Part shown: positions 1 to 8,086 of the stretch, in pieces
How positions within the stretch are numbered: position 1 is the first letter of the stretch
Layout: each line of letters begins with the position of its first letter
Source of the DNA: Methylocystis sp. L43
GTDB taxonomy: Bacteria; Pseudomonadota; Alphaproteobacteria; Rhizobiales; Beijerinckiaceae
Length of the DNA: 64,000 nucleotides
Assembly: GCF_015709525.1 (NCBI RefSeq)
Contig: NZ_JADNRA010000023.1
Span: 1-64,000 of the forward strand
Direction: 5' to 3'
Position numbers and translations under genes: made by a program
The notes under the pieces: generated by a model
What the model was told of the DNA's origin: nothing
Seen by the model: only the letters and a program-made list of their open reading frames with translations
Databases searched by the model: none

Positions 1-128
1 TGTCAGGACACATCAGAAATTGAGAAATCGGCCTGTTGAATTTCAATGCGTTACGAAACGCTGCTGATTTACGCGTATACATTTGAATTGAGAAAACGCC
101 CGAATGATGTACAGTTGAATTGAGAATT
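1..128 (+). repeat. Left end of the transposon with TniA-binding-type repeats
   Basis: Terminal TGTCA followed by three direct copies of a TTGAATTGAGAA-like motif (18-28, 83-96, 115-128). The two inner copies are near identical and 32 bp apart. The TnsB/TniA families bind arrays of ~20-bp repeats at their ends, and the asymmetric spacing here fits that pattern. The tniA start codon lies just inside at 165, so the array may also act as operator for the transposition genes. That regulatory role is inference. Confidence 0.7.
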
Positions 129-164
129 TGCGGCTCAACCATTTCTCATGGACGCGGCCGAAAA

Positions 165-1826
165 ATGAACAGCAATAATGAGAACGCGCCCTGCCCTGAT
201 GACGCCGACACGACGGGGTCCGACGACCCGCAGTGGTTAGAGGCATGTCGACGCGAGGAGGCCATCAGAGAATTGTTAGGCCGCTCCGCGGGCGACCGGC
301 TACGAACAAGCGACGTCGAAGATGTTGCTTTGGACCTCGGGATCAGTCGCGCGACACTTTATCGCCTCGTCGCGATCTATCGCGAAACGCCCACCGTTGA
401 GGCGCTTCAGCCGAAGCCGCGAGGCCGATCGAAAGGGGCGCTCGCTCTCGACAAATCGCGTCATAAGTTGATCCGCCAGACGATCCGGGAAGTCTATCTG
501 AAGCCGCAGCGTCCAACGCTGACCCACCTCGTCGAACAAATCCATTTGCGTTTCGTCCAGCACGGATGGCCATTGCCAGATCGTCGAACGATCAAGACGC
601 GCGTCGATGACATCGAGAGGCGATTGGTCGCGCGTAAACGGAAGGACAAACGCGCGATCAAAGCGACAACGCCAGTTCCGGGCGAATACAAAGCCTCCCG
701 GCCGCTCGAGGTGGTTCAGATCGATCACACGCTCGTCGATCTCATCGTCGTTCACGAAGAGACGCGCGAACCGCTCGCACGCCCTTGGCTGACGCTGGCG
801 ATCGATGTGTTTACGCGAATGATTACGGGCTTTCATCTTTCGATGGATCCCCCTTCACGGCTTTCCGTGAGCCTCTGCGTTCTCCATGGCGTTTACGACA
901 AGACAGCCTGGTTGCAGGAACGTGAGATCGACGCGACATGGCCAGTCGCCGGCTTGCCAGAGGCCTTTCACGTCGACAATGGCGCAGATTTCAGAAGCAA
1001 GGCTTTCATTCGCGGTTGTCGCAACGAAGGCGTCGATATCATTTGGCGCCCGCCTGGCGAACCGCATTACGGCGGTCATATCGAACGGCTGATCGGAACG
1101 ATGATGGGTCAGATGCATCTTCTGCCCGGCACTTCATTTGGAAATCCGATCGAACGAGGGTCCTACGATCCGAAAAAGAATTCAGCCATGTCGTTGCGAG
1201 AGCTCGAATGCTTTCTCGGCTGGGAGATTGCGGGCGGCTATCACGACCGAATACACAGCACCTTGATGCGCTCACCATTGGCAGTCTGGCGCGAACATGA
1301 GGCGCGGATCAATCTGCGCATGCCGCATGATCGAATGGCCTTCTGGGTTTCGTTATTGCCCGAGGCGTATCGAACACTCAGGCCAGACGGCGTCTGGTTG
1401 CATGGATTGCCATACTGGTCGAACGTTTTAAGCGCCGATCTCGGAGGCGCCAAACGCGAGCTTTTAGTCAAATATGATCCCCGAGATATTTCAAGAATTT
1501 TTGTTCAGCGTCCTTCCGGGCGTTTCGTCGAAGCCCGGAGCCGCGATCTTACGTGCCCATCAATAAGTCTCCGCGAATGGAAACTACGTCGGCGCGAAAC
1601 GCGAGCGCAAGCGCGCGCGGAACGCGAACCGAACCAGTGGATCACTACTGCAAAGGCCAAGCGTCGCATTGTTGACGATGCAATAAGGAAGACGGCGCAG
1701 GCCCGCCGCGACCCGCAGCCCAAAAACAAGATTTCGGTGGATGACGAAGGATTCGGCTCGCTCAAGGGCATCGACTCGCGCACTCCTTCCATTCTGGAAA
1801 TCGCGGAGAAGCAGCGTGATCGATAG
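165..1826 (+). CDS. tniA: TniA/TnsB-type DDE transposase
   Basis: A 553-residue DDE transposase that performs strand transfer at the transposon ends. An N-terminal HTH region (about 30-80, with DLGISRATLYRLV) is followed by an RNase H-like core with D187 (VQIDHT), D271 (FHVDNGAD) and E307 (GGHIERLIG), giving the D,D(35)E spacing, and then a Mu-type beta-barrel C-terminus. I chose ATG 165 over an upstream TTG at 120 because 120 lies inside the end repeats. tniB starts at GTG 1816, overlapping this gene by 11 bases. Length and motifs match TniA/TnsB of Tn5053/Tn402-like elements. No mutation is visible, so the gene should be active. Confidence 0.92.
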   Translation: MNSNNENAPCPDDADTTGSDDPQWLEACRREEAIRELLGRSAGDRLRTSDVEDVALDLGISRATLYRLVAIYRETPTVEALQPKPRGRSKGALALDKSRHKLIRQTIREVYLKPQRPTLTHLVEQIHLRFVQHGWPLPDRRTIKTRVDDIERRLVARKRKDKRAIKATTPVPGEYKASRPLEVVQIDHTLVDLIVVHEETREPLARPWLTLAIDVFTRMITGFHLSMDPPSRLSVSLCVLHGVYDKTAWLQEREIDATWPVAGLPEAFHVDNGADFRSKAFIRGCRNEGVDIIWRPPGEPHYGGHIERLIGTMMGQMHLLPGTSFGNPIERGSYDPKKNSAMSLRELECFLGWEIAGGYHDRIHSTLMRSPLAVWREHEARINLRMPHDRMAFWVSLLPEAYRTLRPDGVWLHGLPYWSNVLSADLGGAKRELLVKYDPRDISRIFVQRPSGRFVEARSRDLTCPSISLREWKLRRRETRAQARAEREPNQWITTAKAKRRIVDDAIRKTAQARRDPQPKNKISVDDEGFGSLKGIDSRTPSILEIAEKQRDR

Positions 1827-2697
1827 GGCCGCCCACGTCACGGACGAAGTTGCAAGTCTTCTCGACGCATCTAATGACGCGCGGATCCAATTTATTCGAT
1901 CAAAGCCGTGGGTCCACTATCCAAAAGCAAAACATATCGTCGATTTGATTCAGGGTCTCCCGACTCACCCGCGCACGACGCGAATGCCGTCAATCGCCGT
2001 CTATGGCGACAGCGGCATGGGAAAATCGATGATCGTCGGGCGCTTCAAGCACGACCAGATGCTCGCTTTCGATGCAGCAACAGCCGACGCACGACGTAAA
2101 TTTCTCGTTGTGGAGTTGGCGGGCGGGCCGGGCGAGCGGCGCCTTTATGCACAAATTCTCTCTGCACTTGGCGCCCCTTCCAATCCGCGCGCGACAATTG
2201 TCGCATTAGAGCAGACGACAATTCGACTATTGCGAGCCGTGGGCGTTCAAGTCCTGCTGATAGATGAAATTCATAATATCATCGCCGGTTCATGGCGCGA
2301 GCAGCGTGTCGTTCTGAACACGCTTCGTTTCTTGAGTAACGAGCTTCAGCTTTCGCTTGTCTGCTTCGGCATCACGGAAGCACGTGAGGCGATCAACGGC
2401 GACGTACAGCTTGCCAGACGCTTTGATGTTGTCACGTTGCCGCGCTGGAAAGCCGATGACGAGTTTCAGCAACTCGTCCTTGCCATTCTCCGCAATCTCC
2501 CGCTTCGTCAGCCGAGCATTCTGACGGCGCGCGGTCTCAAACGAATTCTTCGAGTGACTGAAGGCGTAACGTCAAAAATATTCCGCCTTGTGAATGAAGT
2601 CGCGATCCAGGCTATCGAGACAGGAACGGAACGACTAACCGACGAAGCCATTGATGATTGGAGGCCTATCAGCGAGGAGGAAGCCGCGTTCCAATGA
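1816..2697 (+). CDS. tniB: TniB/TnsC-type AAA+ ATPase
   Basis: A 293-residue ATPase that selects target DNA and activates the TniA transposase. The Walker A motif is GDSGMGKS and Walker B is VLLIDEIHNI, with an arginine-rich sensor region after SLVCFGITEAR. I chose the GTG at 1816 because it overlaps the tniA stop and has GGAGAAG just upstream; an in-frame ATG at 1741 would overlap tniA by 86 bases. The gene ends in an ATGA overlap with tniQ. Family identification is firm from motifs, size and gene order. Confidence 0.9.
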   Translation: MIDRAAHVTDEVASLLDASNDARIQFIRSKPWVHYPKAKHIVDLIQGLPTHPRTTRMPSIAVYGDSGMGKSMIVGRFKHDQMLAFDAATADARRKFLVVELAGGPGERRLYAQILSALGAPSNPRATIVALEQTTIRLLRAVGVQVLLIDEIHNIIAGSWREQRVVLNTLRFLSNELQLSLVCFGITEAREAINGDVQLARRFDVVTLPRWKADDEFQQLVLAILRNLPLRQPSILTARGLKRILRVTEGVTSKIFRLVNEVAIQAIETGTERLTDEAIDDWRPISEEEAAFQ

Positions 2698-3578
2698 CGA
2701 TGCTGATCAACGCCGCTCGGCGGCCCTTGCCGGTCGTCCTCGACCCGACGCCCGACGAACTTCTTTCATCGTGGCTTCATCGTCATGCAGCTTTCTATGG
2801 GCTCACGGAGCCCATGCTCATCTCGTGGCTAAAGCTCGAATCGAAGAAGCTGCGTAGCCTCGACTTCCGCCCAGGTCTCGGCCAGATCGCACGCATCGTA
2901 GATTCGTTTCGCACTGATCCAATGGATGTTGTCGCCATGACGCATACAGCGCTTCCAATCGAGGTCGCGGCACTGGTTGGAAGAGGCAAGCCGATTCAAT
3001 TCTGTCGGACATGCTGCGAGCGACATCGCGCGGCTGACACTCCGGGAGCGGTTCTAAAAAGCTGGCTTGAGGCGTGGCGCGTTACTTGTCCTCTATGCGG
3101 TTCGCCGCTCTCAGAAATCGAGGGACCTCGTGCCGGCTGCGATACCGTCCGAAACACGAGCCCATTTGGGGACCATTGGGACGCCGCCAAAATCGGAGAG
3201 GAGCTTGTCAATCGTCACTTGCGGGGCGAGCCGACGCCGCTAGCATCCCCTATTGCGATGATGCGGCTTTTGCTGATCTTAAATCGCCCGCAGACGACGC
3301 AGCCCCCCGAAGGCTACAATAAGAGCTGGTTGCTCAACGAGATCGTTCCAGGATTTGACGCCGAAGCATTACGCATAGCGCCGTCCATCAGCAAAGGCGC
3401 AAACGCTATGGTGCCGCTCTATTTACGCATCGCGCTACTCGCCGGTCTCGCAGTCGCCGCGAAAAACGCGGCGGATACGATTCAGCGCCTGCGCCCCTTC
3501 TGTCGCCCCGTCTATCGAAAGCGATTCGACGAGCTCGCCTACGCCGCGCTCGGGATGCCGCTGGAGTTCTCAATTTAA
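2694..3578 (+). CDS. tniQ: TniQ-family target-site protein
   Basis: A 294-residue TniQ-family protein. The N-terminus (LPVVLDPTPDELLSSWLHRHA) is the TniQ signature, and a zinc-binding section follows (CRTCCERH then CPLCGSPL, about residues 104-138). TniQ couples TniB/TnsC to target recognition in Tn5053- and Tn7-like elements. It is much longer than the short TniQ of CRISPR-associated type V-K transposons, and no cas gene is nearby. The start is coupled to tniB through ATGA. Right-end repeats begin inside its last codons (3567). Confidence 0.88.
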   Translation: MTMLINAARRPLPVVLDPTPDELLSSWLHRHAAFYGLTEPMLISWLKLESKKLRSLDFRPGLGQIARIVDSFRTDPMDVVAMTHTALPIEVAALVGRGKPIQFCRTCCERHRAADTPGAVLKSWLEAWRVTCPLCGSPLSEIEGPRAGCDTVRNTSPFGDHWDAAKIGEELVNRHLRGEPTPLASPIAMMRLLLILNRPQTTQPPEGYNKSWLLNEIVPGFDAEALRIAPSISKGANAMVPLYLRIALLAGLAVAAKNAADTIQRLRPFCRPVYRKRFDELAYAALGMPLEFSI

Positions 3579-3673
3579 GCGTCAAAGCTCGAAAATGCGC
3601 GCCGAAATTCTCAAATATGATGTCAACGCGCCGCGCGAACAGGGATTTTCTAATCAAAGGATGTATCCTGACA
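3567..3673 (-). repeat. Right end of the transposon with inverted repeats
   Basis: Inverted copies of the left-end motif lie at 3567-3578 (TTCTCAATTTAA), 3607-3616 (ATTCTCAAAT) and 3644-3654 (ATTTTCTAATC), before the terminal ATGTATCCTGACA ending at 3673. The outermost copy sits the same distance from the tip as in the left end. Confidence 0.7.
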
Positions 3674-4954
3674 ACGATCCAATCGGCGACCGCTTCGACC
3701 CCGTGTTCTGTGCGCATGGCTAGGGCGAAGTCTTGTGCCGTGCGCAGATAGCGGTTGTCGCAAAGCTCGGCGAGGGCGTGGGTCGCGTTGTGCAGATTAT
3801 AGCTGGAGAGTTTCAACGCGAGACCGAGGCGCAGGCGCTGGACGCGTTCACCATGGTCGGGCTGGTCGCCGAAGAATGGGACGATCAATTGCGGCCTACC
3901 CGCTCGCACGGCTTGAGCGGTTGTACCGATCCCGCCGTGATGCACCACGCACAAAGCGAAGGGGAAGAGTTCGTTGTGCGGCGCGTCGCAGCAAACGAAT
4001 TCGTCGGGGCCGACCGAGGACGAGAGCCTCCCGGCGTCTTTTGGCCCAGCAAGCAAGACCGCTCGACGCCCGAGGGCGCGAGCCGCGCTTATACTGATGT
4101 CATAGAAGTCGCCCGACACTTGAGGAGCGAAGGACCCCAAGGTGAAAACGATTGGTGCGCTCCCCGAGGAAAGGAAGGTTTTCAATGGCTCGCTGAGACC
4201 GCGCCTCCCCTCGTCTTGAGGTTCGTAAAAGGGAAAGCCCGGAACCTCCATATTGACTGGTCCATCCGACGGGCGCGACGCGAAATAGGGCGAATAGAGG
4301 CCAAAGAGTTGCGTTGCGCCGTTCTTCCCGCCAAAATTGAGGAAAAAGTCTTGGCGTGAGTGTGGTAGTCCCAGCTTACTTCGAAAGGCGTGGAAGCGCT
4401 TCATCCGCATGTTCACGCCGATCCGTATGAGGGAACGGACCAATTTGTTAAACGCGATCGCCGTTCGCGACCTGGGCTGAAGGATGTAGGGCGCCGGTGG
4501 GGTCAGAGACGGGGCCGCAGCCGACTGCACGTATAATGGCGCAAGGGCGACTCTCGCTCGTCGGGAGGCCGCAGGCTTCAGCGGCCAAATTTGCGCCAAC
4601 GAGCAGATTATGCGTGACGATGGCGTCCACTCCTTCTGCCACGGCCAGGGTGTCGTCGTAGGTTTCAGAGAGGAAGCGAAGATAGATTTCGTCCAAGATG
4701 AAATACGGATTCTTCAACATGATCCGGAAGGCGCCGGAAAGATCGACGCCGAGCGCGCCGACAATGTCGTTCTCGTGCGGGCGCAAGCGAGCATATGCGA
4801 CGCCCTCGCGCTCGATCGATCCTCGATGCATTTCGGGCGCGGCGATGACGACGTCGAGATCGCGCCGACGCATTGCGTGAGCGATGGCGATGAAGGGATA
4901 TATGTCGCCGAGAGTGCCGAAGGTTACGAGCAAAACCCGCTTGCGCTGATCCAT
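3674..4954 (-). pseudogene. GT1-family glycosyltransferase, frameshifted and cut by the transposon
   Basis: Remains of a UGT/MGT-type glycosyltransferase. The N-terminal frame starts at 4954 (MDQRKRVLLVTFGTLGDIYPF, the glycine-rich acceptor-domain start). It continues to about 4560, where the reading frame shifts, and the C-terminal frame then carries the nucleotide-sugar motif (CVVHHGGIGTTAQAVRAGRPQLIVPFFGDQPDHGERV). The shift lies between the codons for EACGLP and RVALAPLY. The transposon at 3673 replaces the last few codons with transposon-encoded residues, which read on as far as 3406. Because of the frameshift the gene is probably dead regardless of the insertion. Only two overlapping open frames remain (4954-4448 and 4599-3406). 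Confidence 0.75.
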
Positions 4955-5047
4955 TCGCCTTTCCTAAATCAATTCGAAGCACAAACTCACACACCAGAAG
5001 TAGGAAGCGCGGCGCCGAAGGAAAGATGGCGAATCCGTCGCCGATCT

Positions 5048-5250
5048 TGCACGAGGACCTTGAACATCATAACGACGTCGAACGGCGGGCCCCCGCCCTG
5101 CGCGCCATCGGAATAGCCAAGCGCTGCGACGAGATCAGCGCGGAACTTCTCGAAATCGACCGCCGCCGCGAACGCTTTCAGATGATCCCCGAGCCCGCTC
5201 AGCCGTTTCAGCCGCTCGTCTACGTCGAAAAAGCCCGGCTGGCCACGCAT
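5048..5250 (-). pseudogene. IS5-family transposase, N-terminal remnant
   Basis: Reading from ATG 5250, the protein begins MRGQPGFFDVDERLKRL and continues to GALGYSDGA-like and FDVVMMFKVLVQ segments. This is the standard N-terminus of IS5-family (IS1031/IS903-type) transposases. After about 68 residues the similarity stops and the frame runs on into unrelated sequence to 4987. The catalytic DDE part is absent, so this is debris from an old insertion. It lies between the broken glycosyltransferase and the trpS leader. Confidence 0.7.
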
Positions 5251-5366
5251 CCATCCGCCTCCGATCCTCTCACGGCCAGAGAATCAGAAATGCTCCGATT
5301 TGGCGAGGTTCTTAGAAGCGTCAAACTTCGTTGCAGTTGTTGGACGCAAATGTTACCTTACGGATT

Positions 5367-5414
5367 ATGACAAGCGCTCCGACGACTTCCCTGAAGTGGT
5401 GGCGCTCCTTCTAG
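5367..5414 (+). CDS. Trp-Trp leader peptide of the downstream trpS
   Basis: A 15-codon ORF, MTSAPTTSLKWWRSF, with two adjacent TGG codons at 5397-5402 and a TAG at 5412. It lies 110 bases upstream of a tryptophanyl-tRNA synthetase gene. Tandem Trp codons near the end of a short ORF ahead of a Trp-related gene are the hallmark of ribosome-mediated attenuation. No strong ribosome binding site is visible and the promoter is not clear. The call rests on codon content, position and the competing hairpins that follow. Confidence 0.62.
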   Translation: MTSAPTTSLKWWRSF

Positions 5415-5473
5415 GAGCGGCACGGACGTTTGTTCAAAGACGAACCAAGCCGCCGGTTGAGGCGGGCTCGGTT
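5403..5473 (+). promoter_or_regulatory. Putative tryptophan attenuator (competing RNA hairpins)
   Basis: Four segments can pair in mutually exclusive ways. Segment 1 (5403-5408, CGCTCC), directly after the Trp codons, pairs with segment 2 (5414-5419, GGAGCG). Segment 2 extended (GCGGC, 5417-5421) can instead pair with segment 3 (GCCGC, 5449-5453). Segment 3 can pair with segment 4, giving an 11-bp hairpin at 5443-5473 (CCGCC/GGCGG plus GA/TC-type and AACC/GGTT pairs with one bulge and one mismatch). A ribosome stalled at the Trp codons would cover segment 1 and favour 2:3, disrupting 3:4. No clean U-run follows hairpin 3:4, so whether it terminates transcription by itself is uncertain. Confidence 0.55.
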
Positions 5474-5524
5474 GTCACCAAAACCCCACTTCGCACTGGC
5501 GGCTCTAATCAAGACGAGACCGCC

Positions 5525-6544
5525 ATGCCTCATTGCGAAAACTTTGCCCCAATCATCCTGACCGGCGACCGTCCGACCGGGCCTCTGCATCTAGGTCACT
5601 ATGTCGGCACTCTCAAAAATCGCGTCGCGATGCAACGAAGCCACCGGCAGTTTGTGCTGATAGCTGACGCGCAAGGACTCACAGACAACGCCGACAATCC
5701 CGACCGGATTCGGCGTAACGTTATCGAGGTGTGCCTCGATTACCTCGCCGTTGGCGTTGATCCTGCCTACACGACCATCTGCCTGCAATCTTCGCTCTCC
5801 GCATTGAATGAGTTGACACTGTTTTATTTGAATTACGTCACCGTTGCCCGTTTGGAACGGAATCCGACGATCAAGGATGAAATTCGAACGCGTGGCTTTG
5901 GCCGCGATATCCCGGCCGGATTCCTATGTTATCCCGTCGCGCAAGCTGCCGACATCACGGCATTTAAGGCCACTGTTGTGCCCGTGGGCGACGACCAAGT
6001 CCCGATTATTGAACAAACCAACGAAATCGTACGGCGTATCAACCGGCAGGCCGCTCGCGAGGTCTTGCCTGAGGCAAAGGCGGTGGTGCCCAAGATTGGC
6101 CGCCTACCGGGCATCGATGGCGAGCGAAAGATGAGTAAGTCGCAAGGCAATGCCATCTACCTCTCAGCTTCCCGCGACGAGATCGGCACTGCCGTGCGCC
6201 GAATGTATACTGACCCAGGCCATTTACGCGTATCTGACCCCGGTAAAATCGAGGGCAACATCGTTTTCACCTACCTCGACGCTTTCGACCCCGACGTAGA
6301 TGCCGTGGCCGATTTGAAGGCGAGCTACCGACATGGTGGCTTGGGCGATATCGCTCTAAAGCAGAGATTGGAGCAAGTGCTTGAGACTTTGATCGCGCCT
6401 ATCCGCGAGCGGCGAGCTGAACTGGCCCGACGTCCGGATGATGTGATTGATGTCCTCCGGCAAGGTACAAAGACGTCACGATTCGTGACGCAGCAAACTC
6501 TTTCTGAAGTACGGGAAGCGCTGGGGCTGTTTATCTTGGCCTGA
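5525..6544 (+). CDS. trpS: Auxiliary tryptophanyl-tRNA synthetase
   Basis: A 339-residue class I synthetase that charges tRNA-Trp. The HIGH-type motif is PLHLGHY at 20-26 and KMSKS is at 202-206 (ERKMSKSQGN). The body (IILTGDRPTG, YLNYVTVARLERNPTIK, AQAADITAFKA) matches the divergent TrpRS type found in some Firmicutes and as a second copy in other bacteria, rather than what I would expect of a housekeeping alphaproteobacterial enzyme. Auxiliary TrpRSs of this kind are known in Streptomyces to give resistance to tryptophan-analogue inhibitors such as indolmycin, and one is controlled by a leader peptide. ATG 5525 is preferred because homology begins there, although the frame is open back to 5300. 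The resistance role is inference. Confidence 0.9.
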   Translation: MPHCENFAPIILTGDRPTGPLHLGHYVGTLKNRVAMQRSHRQFVLIADAQGLTDNADNPDRIRRNVIEVCLDYLAVGVDPAYTTICLQSSLSALNELTLFYLNYVTVARLERNPTIKDEIRTRGFGRDIPAGFLCYPVAQAADITAFKATVVPVGDDQVPIIEQTNEIVRRINRQAAREVLPEAKAVVPKIGRLPGIDGERKMSKSQGNAIYLSASRDEIGTAVRRMYTDPGHLRVSDPGKIEGNIVFTYLDAFDPDVDAVADLKASYRHGGLGDIALKQRLEQVLETLIAPIRERRAELARRPDDVIDVLRQGTKTSRFVTQQTLSEVREALGLFILA

Positions 6545-6818
6545 TGCCGTATTTGTGCAGAAGTCAAGAATTTCGGAACAGGGATTTCGCTCGGAAAATC
6601 GCACCTTTTTGAGAGACGCGTCGGAACGCGCAAAAGCCCGCCGGAGCGGCGGACTCGAGGTTCCATATTGGCGGCTTATGCGCGAGGCGCGGAATGTCCC
6701 GCGCCTTTCAGAATCACCACGCTTCCGAAAATAAGTTCATTTTTTCCCACTTTCGCAGTCCCGCCATATTCGGCGTCGACACTCGTGAGCAAGTCAAACC
6801 ACTTTTCAAAGGTGTGCC
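6545..6818. other. Intergenic stretch without recognised gene
   Basis: 274 bases between trpS and the next gene. It contains a short GC-rich inverted stretch (GCCCGCCGGAGCGGCGGAC region, about 6630-6650) but no terminator with a U-run and no convincing ORF. The next gene has the SD-like AAAGGTG just before its ATG at 6819. Confidence 0.4.
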
Positions 6819-7352
6819 ATGGCGCGGCGTGACGAATACAGCGATGGCCCTGGTCGGCTTCCCACCACGTTGATGACGCGACGGGATGGTATGCGGACTA
6901 TCAATTCCAAGGCTATGGAAGAGCTTATCTGCCAGCACGTTTACGGCCAGTATCTCACCGTTCGTGTCCGCGGAGTTGTCGACGCGCTGATCCACGCTCA
7001 GGCGAAATACCAGTGCCACGTGACGGCAGAGAAGCTTAACGAAGTGGCCCGGGAGCTGATCGAGTGTAAGTCACGGCCGACGGTCCGCCGCGCGATCAAG
7101 CGTGCGGTGGATCTGGGCCTGTTCTCAGAAGAGAAGGAAGGTCGCCAGATTTATTACTACTTCGCGCCCGCGCAGTCGGCCCTCGTGCACCGGGTCCTTG
7201 CTTTGAAGGTCCTCATTCCGTCCGTTGTCGTAGCTCAGCTGAGCGACGAATTAAACCCGACGGCTGGGAGCGACCTCATCCCGGAAGGATGCTACTATAA
7301 CGTCATTGAGTGGTACCCGGAGAACAAGAAGAACAACGGAGAGACGGAATGA
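6819..7352 (+). CDS. Hypothetical protein, possible winged-helix
   Basis: 177 residues, family not recognised. The middle (VTAEKLNEVARELIECKSRPTVRRAIKRAVDLGLFSEEKEG, split over about 67-110) reads like a winged-helix fold: a recognition-helix-like segment followed by a GRQIYYYF beta hairpin. It could therefore bind DNA. ATG 6819 follows AAAGGTG at good spacing; ATG 6891 is an alternative. The stop overlaps the next gene through ATGA, so these two are co-translated. A role as regulator of the following secreted proteins is a guess from position. Confidence 0.6.
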   Translation: MARRDEYSDGPGRLPTTLMTRRDGMRTINSKAMEELICQHVYGQYLTVRVRGVVDALIHAQAKYQCHVTAEKLNEVARELIECKSRPTVRRAIKRAVDLGLFSEEKEGRQIYYYFAPAQSALVHRVLALKVLIPSVVVAQLSDELNPTAGSDLIPEGCYYNVIEWYPENKKNNGETE

Positions 7353-7498
7353 TCCTGATACGCCGCATTATCGCACTAGCCATCGCCGCCTCGGTGATGG
7401 CCATTCTGCCTTTGCAGGTGAAGACGTCTCGGGTTTCGCCTGTCGCTATTAACGTTCAATCCGCGGCGGCTGGGTACGCCAGTGGCGGCTCTAAATAA
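7349..7498 (+). CDS. Small secreted or membrane peptide
   Basis: 49 residues beginning MILIRRIIALAIAASVMAILP, a positively charged start plus hydrophobic core as in a signal peptide or single membrane segment. It ends with a short polar tail rich in Ser, Ala and Gly. ATGA overlap with the upstream gene decides the start. No family recognised. Confidence 0.5.
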   Translation: MILIRRIIALAIAASVMAILPLQVKTSRVSPVAINVQSAAAGYASGGSK

Positions 7499-7607
7499 GG
7501 CAAGCGGGTTTCCATTTGCCGCTTTGCTGCCGTGGGGATGATAGAGCGTCAGGGTGGCCTCCAGAGGTTCAGCCACAGGGGCTGGGCCGCGAAACTGGAG
7601 AAGTCAA

Positions 7608-8018
7608 ATGAATACCCTTGATTTCAAGCGCACCATTAGCGCTTTCGCCGTGGCGGCCGGTGTGGTCGCGACCGCCCCCACGCTGGTGATGGCGCAGCAG
7701 ACCTCGCTTCAGCTGGAGAACGCGCCCGGCGCCCGTCCGAAGTCGTCCGTCACGGTCACCGCCAACGTTGTCAACCGGTCGCGAACCGACTCGACCGGCG
7801 GCACTGTTGTGTTCGACAACGAGTACTCCCAGTGCACCGTAACTTTCGGCCCGATCCGCGCCCTCGGTGGATCGGCTTCCGGTAGCTGCGTTCTGGACGG
7901 CTATGCGCTGATGGCGAAGTCGCAGTTTAATGCCGCCAACGGCACGCACTGGGTCGGCTGGGCCGGTAACGGTCAGGCGTTCAGCGTTATCGACATCAAC
8001 CTAAACGACGCAAAGTAA
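7608..8018 (+). CDS. Secreted hypothetical protein
   Basis: 136 residues. The N-terminus (KRTISAFAVAAGVVATAPTLVMAQQ) is a classical signal peptide with a likely cut after VMA. The mature part is rich in Ser, Thr, Val and Gly, with two cysteines (SQCTVTF and SGSCVLDG) that could form one disulfide in a beta-rich fold. GGAG at 7597 supports ATG 7608. It is followed directly by a strong terminator, so it ends the small operon starting at 6819. No homologue recognised. Confidence 0.65.
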   Translation: MNTLDFKRTISAFAVAAGVVATAPTLVMAQQTSLQLENAPGARPKSSVTVTANVVNRSRTDSTGGTVVFDNEYSQCTVTFGPIRALGGSASGSCVLDGYALMAKSQFNAANGTHWVGWAGNGQAFSVIDINLNDAK

Positions 8019-8053
8019 CATCGAGGCCACGGCTTAGGCTGTGGGAATTATGG

Positions 8054-8086
8054 CCGCCGAGGTGGGATACTCCTCGGCGGTTTTTT
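8054..8086 (+). terminator. Rho-independent terminator
   Basis: Perfect 9-bp stem CCGCCGAGG (8054-8062) and CCTCGGCGG (8072-8080), 9-base loop, then TTTTTT (8081-8086). It closes the 6819-8018 operon. Confidence 0.92.

Larger units (their letters stand above)
1..3673 (+). mobile_element. Tn402/Tn7-like transposon (tniA-tniB-tniQ), complete
   Basis: The left end starts at base 1 with TGTCAGGACACATC. The right end finishes at 3673 with the inverted match (outside-in TGTCAGGATACATC), so 13 of 14 terminal bases agree. Inside each end are repeats typical of transposase binding sites: AATTGAGAA-type copies at 18-28, 83-96 and 115-128 on the left, and inverted copies at 3567-3578, 3607-3616 and 3644-3654 on the right. 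Only tniA, tniB and tniQ lie between the ends; there is no cargo, no tnsA and no tniR resolvase. In this family, loss of TnsA goes with replicative (cointegrate) transposition. A 5-bp target duplication would be ACGAT at 3674-3678 on the right, but the left copy is outside the window. Confidence 0.88.

Noticed and set aside
1-3673. CRISPR-associated transposon (type V-K like)
   Set aside because: No cas12k, no CRISPR repeats and a full-size TniQ; the gene set fits an ordinary Tn402-like element.
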